Assembly: GCF_029639405.1 (NCBI RefSeq)
Contig: NZ_CP121274.1
Location: 124,001-188,000 of the forward strand
Direction: 5' to 3'
DNA from: Microbacterium proteolyticum
Lineage (GTDB): Bacteria; Actinomycetota; Actinomycetes; Actinomycetales; Microbacteriaceae
Length of the DNA: 64,000 nt
Part shown: positions 60,001 through 64,000 of the stretch, piece by piece
Position numbering within the stretch: position 1 is the first letter of the stretch
Layout: each line of letters begins with the position of its first letter
The notes under the pieces: model-generated
Seen by the model: only the letters and a program-made list of their open reading frames with translations
Databases searched by the model: none
Told to the model about the DNA's origin: nothing
Program-made: the position numbers and the translations under genes

Positions 60001-61618
60001 TCGACGTGCAGCCGACGCTCTCCGCCGTGGTGGTGAAGTAGTTCAGCACGTTGAAGCTGGAGATCTTGACGTTGCCGCCGACCGGCTCGGGAGCGCTCTT
60101 CCGGGTGTTCTCGAAAGACGCCGGCTGCACGGTGTCGGCGTTGTCGACGGTGAGCTGCTCGGTGGGCTGGAACGTCCACACGTCGTTGCGGAAGTCGAGG
60201 ATCACCGGGGTCTCGAACGTCACGGCCGCGCCCACGCGCACGGGGTTCTCGAGCGACACGTACGGCAGCGGGTCGTTCTTGCCCGTGGTGAGGTAGTTCA
60301 GGGAAGCACCGTCGTCGAGCACCACGCCGCGCGCCTCGTTGTCGGCCACGGCGTCGTCGTATTGCGTCGTGCCGGGGCGGGCGACGTCCGTGGGGCTGCG
60401 CAGCGGCGTCGTTCCGGACGCCAGACCGAGGACGGCATAGCGGTTGGTGTCGTAGTTGTTCGTGACGGTGAACTCGCCCGTCGGCGCGAGGAGCATCCCC
60501 TCGAACGACTCGCGGTCCTCTTCGCCCGCCGGCCACGCGATCGCGGCGGGCTGGACCGCCGCGGCCACCTCATCGAGCACGCGCACGCCGTCCGCGGGCG
60601 CGGAGATTTCCGTGAGGGAGTTGTACTCGGACACGACGCCGGTGACCTCGACGAAGTCACCCTTCTGCACCTTCGCCGTCGCGGCGGACCCGAAGACGAA
60701 GATCGCGTCGGATGCGGTGTGGGCCGCGACGTCGATGTCGCCGCCGGTCCCCGGCGTCTGGATGTAGAAGCCGTTGTATCCGCCGGTCGGGTAGGCCGCC
60801 GTGACGACGCCGCGGGTCGTCACCGTGGTCCCCACGAGCGGCGAGGACTCGCCGGTCCCCTGGATGTCGCGGATGGCGACGGCCTCTCCCGGCGTCGGCG
60901 CCGGTGTCGTCGGCTCCGTCGTCGGCGTGACGGGCGGCTCCGGTTCCGGTTCGGCGCCCGAGGAGTTCCGCGGGGTGACCGTCGTCGCGTTGGTGAAGTC
61001 CGCCGAGTTGTCCCCCGTGTCGGTGAAGTCCGTCCGCACGAGAGAGTTGGGGGTCCCGTTGGGACCGTCGACCACGGCCGGCGCCGTCTCGAAGGCCGCG
61101 GCGCTCCCGTAGCCGAGGAAGTCCACGACGCGGGGGTCGTCGACGTCGCCCGCCGGGAGGGCGAGCGACTCGGCGACGTTCGCCAGGAAGAGCTGCCCGT
61201 TCGTCCCCGAAGGGTTCAGCCCGGTGCTCGTGGCATCCGGGGTCGGCAGGTCGGCGCCGGTGTCCCCGTTCCCGCGGATGGAGACGAGGTAGTACCCGCC
61301 GGGGGCGATGGAGCCGCTCAGCGCCTGCGTGTTCGCCGCGGACGGCACGTCGGTGCTCGCCGCCGGGCGGTACTGCAGCGACCACCCGGTGAGGTCCTGC
61401 GCGGTGTCGCCGGCGTTGTGGAGCTCGACGAACTTGTCGTTGAAGGGCGCTCCGGCGCTGCCGCCCTTGAGGTACGCCTCGTTGATCACCACCCGGGGGC
61501 CGTCGGCGGCGTACGCCGCAGCGGGAACGAGGGCGGATCCGAACAGCGCGGCGCCCAGGACGGCACTGAGGGTCGTGGTGAATCGGCGCGCGGACGCGCG
61601 GGAGGGTGCGTGATGCAT
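57038..61618 (-). CDS. Secreted multidomain nuclease / 5'-nucleotidase with LAITG cell-wall sorting signal
   Basis: 1526 residues from ATG 61618. Residues 1-38 are a signal peptide ending AAAYAADG. Then a lamin-tail domain (about 40-215), a Pro/Thr linker, an OB-like region (245-500), an ExeM-type endonuclease/exonuclease/phosphatase domain (517-845: ISSFNVLNYF, SLEEIENS, LLGDFNSY, SSDHDPVI), a metallophosphatase (852-1090: INDFHGRID, NGDNIGA, GTGNHEFD, FTGHTHAEY) and a 5'-nucleotidase C domain (1130-1310, NPGGLRAELL). The tail has LAITG, a hydrophobic helix and RRRSVR, a sortase class E-like signal. It can degrade extracellular DNA and release phosphate and nucleosides. Confidence 0.93.
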   Translation of the reverse strand: MHHAPSRASARRFTTTLSAVLGAALFGSALVPAAAYAADGPRVVINEAYLKGGSAGAPFNDKFVELHNAGDTAQDLTGWSLQYRPAASTDVPSAANTQALSGSIAPGGYYLVSIRGNGDTGADLPTPDATSTGLNPSGTNGQLFLANVAESLALPAGDVDDPRVVDFLGYGSAAAFETAPAVVDGPNGTPNSLVRTDFTDTGDNSADFTNATTVTPRNSSGAEPEPEPPVTPTTEPTTPAPTPGEAVAIRDIQGTGESSPLVGTTVTTRGVVTAAYPTGGYNGFYIQTPGTGGDIDVAAHTASDAIFVFGSAATAKVQKGDFVEVTGVVSEYNSLTEISAPADGVRVLDEVAAAVQPAAIAWPAGEEDRESFEGMLLAPTGEFTVTNNYDTNRYAVLGLASGTTPLRSPTDVARPGTTQYDDAVADNEARGVVLDDGASLNYLTTGKNDPLPYVSLENPVRVGAAVTFETPVILDFRNDVWTFQPTEQLTVDNADTVQPASFENTRKSAPEPVGGNVKISSFNVLNYFTTTAESVGCTSTYDDREGNPITARSCPDNGPRGAANDENLERQQAKIVAAINGLGADVVSLEEIENSAKFGKGRDAALSTLVAALNDALASEQWAFVPSPAALPASEDVIRTAFIYKKAVVEPVGDSVILDDPAFTNARQPLAQAFAPVGDTDAAILAIVNHFKSKGDSDPKATGDNADGIQGAFNGDRVRQAEALGNFAEERSAALGTDDVFLLGDFNSYTQEDPIEKLRSFGFEPLETGTGKYSYSYDGQSGSLDHVLASPSARELVTGTDIWNINAVEALALEYSRYNYNALNFYETSPYRSSDHDPVIVGLDLSSTTDINLLGINDFHGRIDANTVKFAGTVEQLRAEYGDDSTLFLSNGDNIGASLFASSLFQDEPTIDVLNALELAASGTGNHEFDKGVADLTGRVSDRADFPYLAANVFKDGQPLLPGYAVFEVGGVRVGVIGAVTQQTPTLVSKEGIQGIEFRDPVTEVNRVVAEIDDQVDVIVAQYHEGTELSGSAATLEQAVAQGGAFAEIVNDTDPAVDAIFTGHTHAEYVWDAPIPGGDGTRPILQTGSYGANIGQIVLSVDEGGDVVDYTARNVPRLSAPNADAGAALEAELIATYPRVAKVNDIVTAARAEADVVGREPVGSITADITTAFQEGGYVDGVYAGGKRDDRSKQSALGGLVADALRETLADPERGGADIAVVNPGGLRAELLYDADGVVTLAEANAVLPFVNNLWTTTLTGEQLRVMFEQQWGDASGRGTTNLALGVSENVRYTYDATRPAGDRVLGIWIDGVAVDPAAEYRVGSFSFLLGGGDSFSVFPEGANTLDSGLVDRDGWIDYLRAHPGLTPDFTARGVQVSGVPAEVTPGDEFALTVSNLDLTSLGAPQNTSLAASFGTGDPIEVAVVGGAATVTATVPADALDVIELQLTAQPTGTLVTVPLRLADAATVGGGGGDTAVGGGAGASAGDGALAITGTDGAWMGAGVLAALALLGLGVVVRRRSVRQTD

Positions 61619-61719
61619 GGGTCTCCAAGTACCGACGCACGCAACGAAGCGACGCCGGATGGGGGGATCGACGGGGGGTCCCTTAGACCGTAAACGAAGA
61701 CATATCGATTTCCCAGACT

Positions 61720-61746
61720 CCGATGTTTCGAATCGGTGAACATCGG
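61720..61746 (-). promoter_or_regulatory. Inverted repeat upstream of the secreted nuclease gene
   Basis: CCGATGTT (61720-61727) and AACATCGG (61739-61746) form a perfect 8-bp inverted repeat about 100 bases before the nuclease start. On the minus strand it includes GTTCACCGATT, which resembles one unit of an actinobacterial PHO box. With only one unit the match is weak. Confidence 0.35.
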
Positions 61747-61786
61747 TGTCACCCACGCCGGTACGCGGTGTCATCACGCGGGAACG

Positions 61787-61822
61787 ACGAAGGCCCGGAT
61801 GCCGTGGCATCCGAGCCTTCGT
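61787..61822 (-). terminator. Terminator after rplL, GGATGCC/GGCATCC stem
   Basis: ACGAAGGCCCGGATGCC (61787-61803) pairs with GGCATCCGAGCCTTCGT (61806-61822) with one mismatch and a 2-nt centre. It lies 21 bases after the rplL stop, in the direction of rplJL transcription. No U-tract follows. Confidence 0.85.
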
Positions 61823-61843
61823 GTACCGCGAAGGTGAACTGAA

Positions 61844-62230
61844 TTACTTCAGGGTCACCGAAGCGCCGGCCTCCTCGAGGGCAGCCTTCGCCTTCTCGGC
61901 GGTCTCCTTGTTCGCGCCCTCGAGCACGGCCTTGGGGGCACCGTCGACGACGGCCTTGGCCTCGCCGAGGCCGAGCGAGGTGAGCTCGCGCACGACCTTG
62001 ATGACCTGGATCTTCTTGTCGCCGGCGGCCTCGAGAACGACGTCGAACGAGTCCTTCTCCTCGACCTCTTCGGCGGGGGCGCCACCGGCGGGGCCGGCAG
62101 CGGCCACGGCCACGGGGGCGGCGGCGGTGACGTCGAACGTCTCCTCGAACGCCTTCACGAACTCGGAGAGCTCGATGAGGGTGAGCTCCTTGAACGCGTC
62201 GAGCAGCTCTTCGGTGCTGAGCTTAGCCAT
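61844..62230 (-). CDS. rplL: 50S ribosomal protein L7/L12
   Basis: 128 residues. L7/L12 dimers form the ribosomal stalk that recruits translation GTPases. The N-terminal dimer domain ([20 protein letters not shown]), the Ala/Gly/Pro hinge (about 35-54) and the C-terminal domain ([40 protein letters not shown]) are all normal. It follows rplJ after 38 bases with GGAGA before the ATG. Confidence 0.98.
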   Translation of the reverse strand: MAKLSTEELLDAFKELTLIELSEFVKAFEETFDVTAAAPVAVAAAGPAGGAPAEEVEEKDSFDVVLEAAGDKKIQVIKVVRELTSLGLGEAKAVVDGAPKAVLEGANKETAEKAKAALEEAGASVTLK

Positions 62231-62268
62231 TGTGTTTCTCCTTGATCGGGATTGTCATCCGGGCCGGG

Positions 62269-62784
62269 TCAGGCCGCGGTGTCCTGCTTCTCGCGCAGCG
62301 CGTCGACCGTGCGAACGGCCTTCGACGGAAGCGCCTGGAAGACGTATGCCGCCTTGGTCATCGTCGCCTTCATCGCACCGGCGAGCTTCGCCAGCAGGAC
62401 TTCACGGCTTTCGAGATCGGCGAGCTTGTTGACCTCATCCGCGGTGAGAGCGGCGCCATCGAAGTAGCCGCCCTTCACCACGAGCTGAGGGTTAGCCTTG
62501 GCGAAGGCACGCAGGCTCTTCGCGACGGCGACAGGGTCGCCGTGCACGAACGCGATGGCAGACGGGCCCTTGAGCTCGTCGTCCAGTCCCGAGACCCCCG
62601 CGTTGGCGGCGGCGATCTTGGTCAGCGTGTTCTTCACCACGGCGTACTCCGCGTCCTGACGGATGTCGTTGCGCAGCTGCTTGAGCTGGGCAACCGTCAG
62701 ACCGCGGTACTCGGTCAGCAGAACGGCAGTCGAGTTCTCGAAGTGCTTCGTGAGCTCGGCGACCGATGCGTCCTTCTGCGCCAT
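62269..62784 (-). CDS. rplJ: 50S ribosomal protein L10
   Basis: 171 residues from ATG 62784, with AAGGAGTGG upstream. L10 anchors the L7/L12 dimers on the ribosome and, in many bacteria, represses its own operon by binding the leader RNA. Family blocks: [40 protein letters not shown] and [20 protein letters not shown]. The C-terminal helix ([20 protein letters not shown]) is the L7/L12 docking part. The in-frame ATG at 62880 lies inside the attenuator and is rejected. Confidence 0.98.
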   Translation of the reverse strand: MAQKDASVAELTKHFENSTAVLLTEYRGLTVAQLKQLRNDIRQDAEYAVVKNTLTKIAAANAGVSGLDDELKGPSAIAFVHGDPVAVAKSLRAFAKANPQLVVKGGYFDGAALTADEVNKLADLESREVLLAKLAGAMKATMTKAAYVFQALPSKAVRTVDALREKQDTAA

Positions 62785-62850
62785 GGCCACTCCTTGTGTG
62801 TACGAGGCGCTCCGCGGAAGCGGGGCGCCGGCCAAGACACCGGGCGACGG

Positions 62851-62887
62851 CAAAAAAGAAGAGCTCCGGCGCAGGCGCACGGAGCTC
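62851..62887 (-). terminator. Intrinsic terminator/attenuator in the rplJ leader
   Basis: On the minus strand GAGCTCCG and CGGAGCTC (62887-62880 and 62868-62861) form a hairpin followed directly by TTCTTTTTTG, a rare strong U-tract in this GC-rich genome. It lies 67 bases before the rplJ start, between promoter and gene, so it must act as an attenuator rather than an end-of-operon terminator. Confidence 0.8.
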
Positions 62888-62960
62888 GGAATCCCGATCG
62901 GGAAGAGTTACGTATACCTGCGCAGGTCCTCTGCCTTTCGGCAGACGCTTCGATCTTCGT
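62888..62960 (-). ncRNA. L10 leader RNA (autoregulatory structure)
   Basis: In the transcribed leader of rplJ, TCTGCC-GAAA-GGCAGA (62945-62930, minus strand) is a stable GNRA-type hairpin, followed after two bases by ACCTGCGCAGGT (62927-62916) and then CCCGATCGGG (62902-62893). The order of an internal GA-rich hairpin and a neighbouring GACCTGC segment resembles the L10-binding leader known from many bacteria. The terminator at 62851-62887 follows it. Confidence 0.6.
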
Positions 62961-62999
62961 GCACGCACGACGATGACCGGCGGTCTTTGGCTTGCCCCC

Positions 63000-63029
63000 A
63001 CTGTACCAAGCCCCGACACTGTGCGCCAA
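63000..63029 (-). promoter_or_regulatory. Promoter of the rplJL operon
   Basis: On the minus strand TTGGCG (63029-63024), an 18-bp spacer and TACAGT (63005-63000) give a good housekeeping promoter. It would produce a leader of about 210 bases before rplJ, holding the L10-type structure and the attenuator. Confidence 0.6.
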
Positions 63030-63073
63030 ATCCTCGCGGCCCCGTGTCCGCGGCCGCCCGCGCGCGCCGCGCC

Positions 63074-63093
63074 GCCCCGCCCCGCCCCGCCCC
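63074..63093. repeat. Short tandem repeat (GCCCC)x4
   Basis: Four exact copies of GCCCC in a row, within a stretch of almost pure G/C (63046-63098). It is a simple repeat just beside the long hairpin at 63099-63176 and has no coding role. Confidence 0.8.
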
Positions 63094-63098
63094 ACCGC

Positions 63099-63176
63099 CG
63101 AGGGCCCACGATCCGGTCGAGTGCCCACGTTCCGGTCGACTCATTCGTGGGCGCTCGACCGGATCGTGGGCCCTCG
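63099..63176. repeat. 78-nt intergenic hairpin with direct and inverted repeat units
   Basis: The arms 63099-63129 and 63146-63176 pair over 31 bp with one G-T-type mismatch around a 16-nt loop. The left arm plus loop holds two direct 19-nt units starting with GCCCACG and continuing TCCGGTCGA (63104-63122 and 63123-63141); the right arm holds the inverted unit. It lies between the rplJ promoter region and the end of the defence-like gene (stop at 63201) and could end that gene's transcript. Confidence 0.75.
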
Positions 63177-63200
63177 CCGTCCGACACGATGCCCGCAAGC

Positions 63201-64000
63201 TCACGGCGGGAGGCGGACACCGAACGAACGCAGGCGCTCGGCAAGCGTTTCCGGGGTGGCGATGTCGCGGAAGCCGCCGCGACACACGCGCCACTGAGTG
63301 GTTCCGCGAATCCAGTCCTCTCGACGCTTCTCTGCCAAGACGACGTCATCGATCGACCTCCCCGCCCGCAGATCCCGATCGCGATACTTTCCCTCACCAT
63401 CGAACTCCCAGAACGTGCGGACCTGGGGCAACCCGATGTCGGCGAAATACATCGAGCCCGACGGTCCCGCGATCGCCACCTGCACGTCCATATCGCGGAA
63501 TCCGAGCCGGAACAGTTGGAGTCGACTGACGCTTTCCCCCGGCAACTCGGCGCGCGCATCAGCGAACTCGATCAGCCATCGGGCCGCGGTGACACCGCGC
63601 CGGCCGGCCGACCGCGCCGCACGTTCTCGCATCCGGTCCCGCCAGGCCTCTTGCCTCGCCCCGTCCACGCCGTGGCCCTCACCCGCCACGCGTCGGACGG
63701 CGGCATCCGCACACGAGACCGACACTTCGAGCCCGCAGGTCCGCGCGACATCGAAAACCGTCCTCTCGAGCGAGGTGCACCGGATACCGTCGATCTCGAC
63801 GACATCACCCTCGTCGAGCCGGTCACGACGTCGGCGAACGCCCGGGCGACTCGAGCCGCGGGAACCGGGCGCCAGAGTGAGCTCCACGGGCTGAGCCATG
63901 AAGCGGTACTGCGGTAGATCGTGCAGAACCGCAGCGGAGAGGTGCGAGACGACGGCACCCCCATCCCGCATACGCGCGACGACCGCCAGCGTGTCGAGCC
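63201..64000 (-). CDS. AbiEi/DUF559-like protein, N-terminus cut by window edge
   Basis: The frame runs from the window edge to the stop at 63201. An internal ATG lies at 63971, but coding sense continues upstream (LDTLAVVARMRDGGAVVSHL), so the true start is probably outside. The first half resembles the AbiEi-antitoxin-like and 'transcriptional regulator' group common in Actinobacteria (VVEIDGIRCTSLERTVFDVA). The C-terminal part resembles a DUF559/VSR-type nuclease fold: FADIGLPQVRTFWEFDGEGK, then VVLAEKRREDWIRG. Function is unknown. No toxin partner is visible on this side. Confidence 0.7.
   Translation of the reverse strand, partial: LDTLAVVARMRDGGAVVSHLSAAVLHDLPQYRFMAQPVELTLAPGSRGSSRPGVRRRRDRLDEGDVVEIDGIRCTSLERTVFDVARTCGLEVSVSCADAAVRRVAGEGHGVDGARQEAWRDRMRERAARSAGRRGVTAARWLIEFADARAELPGESVSRLQLFRLGFRDMDVQVAIAGPSGSMYFADIGLPQVRTFWEFDGEGKYRDRDLRAGRSIDDVVLAEKRREDWIRGTTQWRVCRGGFRDIATPETLAERLRSFGVRLPP

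Noticed and set aside
57530..61693. Open plus-strand frame of 1387 codons opposite the nuclease gene
   Set aside because: The minus-strand protein has a signal peptide, catalytic motifs and an anchor; the plus frame has none.
1..64000. rRNA or tRNA genes, insertion sequences, integrases, prophage genes, replication origin
   Set aside because: Looked for while reading both strands; no transposase, integrase, tRNA cloverleaf, rRNA stretch or DnaA-box cluster was seen.

Overview
The window is a high-GC actinobacterial chromosome segment, most likely from Microbacterium or a close relative in Microbacteriaceae. Evidence: strong G/C third-position bias, GTG/TTG starts, many 4-nt ATGA/GTGA stop-start overlaps, and a gene set typical of that family (DUF222-HNH protein, GH15 enzyme, DUF3516 helicase, MerR-TOBE molybdenum regulator, DUF3105 and DUF305 proteins, cydABDC). 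No rRNA, tRNA, insertion sequence, prophage or CRISPR array was seen. The assignment rests on gene content only.

Layout: 1-9500 carries scattered genes: a cut-off GH15 enzyme, Dps, a coiled-coil membrane protein, a Ski2-like helicase, a flavin oxidoreductase, YiaA and GlsB-type membrane proteins, and a lipoprotein-kinase pair. 9491-14589 holds a GntR-controlled ABC exporter, a GNAT pseudogene with two frameshifts and a DUF222-HNH protein. 14605-20754 has RNase H, 6-phosphogluconate dehydrogenase, a bifunctional nuclease, and a NarL-type two-component system divergent from an ABC exporter whose permease is broken by an internal deletion. 20967-29519 has a PadR regulator, the cydABDC cytochrome bd operon, and a divergent pair of unusual regulators (FHA plus winged helix; HTH-TM-DUF2690) around a palindrome-rich promoter region.

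29539-38167 is a molybdenum block: modABC, a MerR-TOBE regulator, moaA-moeB-moeA-moaC-moaD and, on the other strand, moaE-mog. Molybdate import, sensing and all main steps of molybdopterin synthesis sit together. 38177-51805 carries an SDR/DUF2867 protein, an operon with a LuxR-type regulator and a degenerate sensor, an esterase, two MFS transporters, a HerA-like ATPase, a PAP2 phosphatase and the DUF3105/DUF305 pair. 51957-56986 is a LacI-controlled sugar ABC transporter with two matching operators and no ATPase gene. 57038-61618 encodes a 1526-residue secreted nuclease/nucleotidase ending in a sortase-like LAITG signal. 61844-62784 is rplJ-rplL with an L10-type leader and attenuator, followed by a defence-like gene cut by the window edge.

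The most notable non-genic signal is the heptamer GGATGCC/GGCATCC. By eye it occurs about one hundred times in both orientations, against roughly fifteen expected from base composition. It sits in genes as GAT-GCC or GCA-TCC codon pairs and forms the stems of four terminators, much like DNA uptake sequences in Neisseria or Haemophilus. Several long intergenic hairpins (one family in two copies) are also present.
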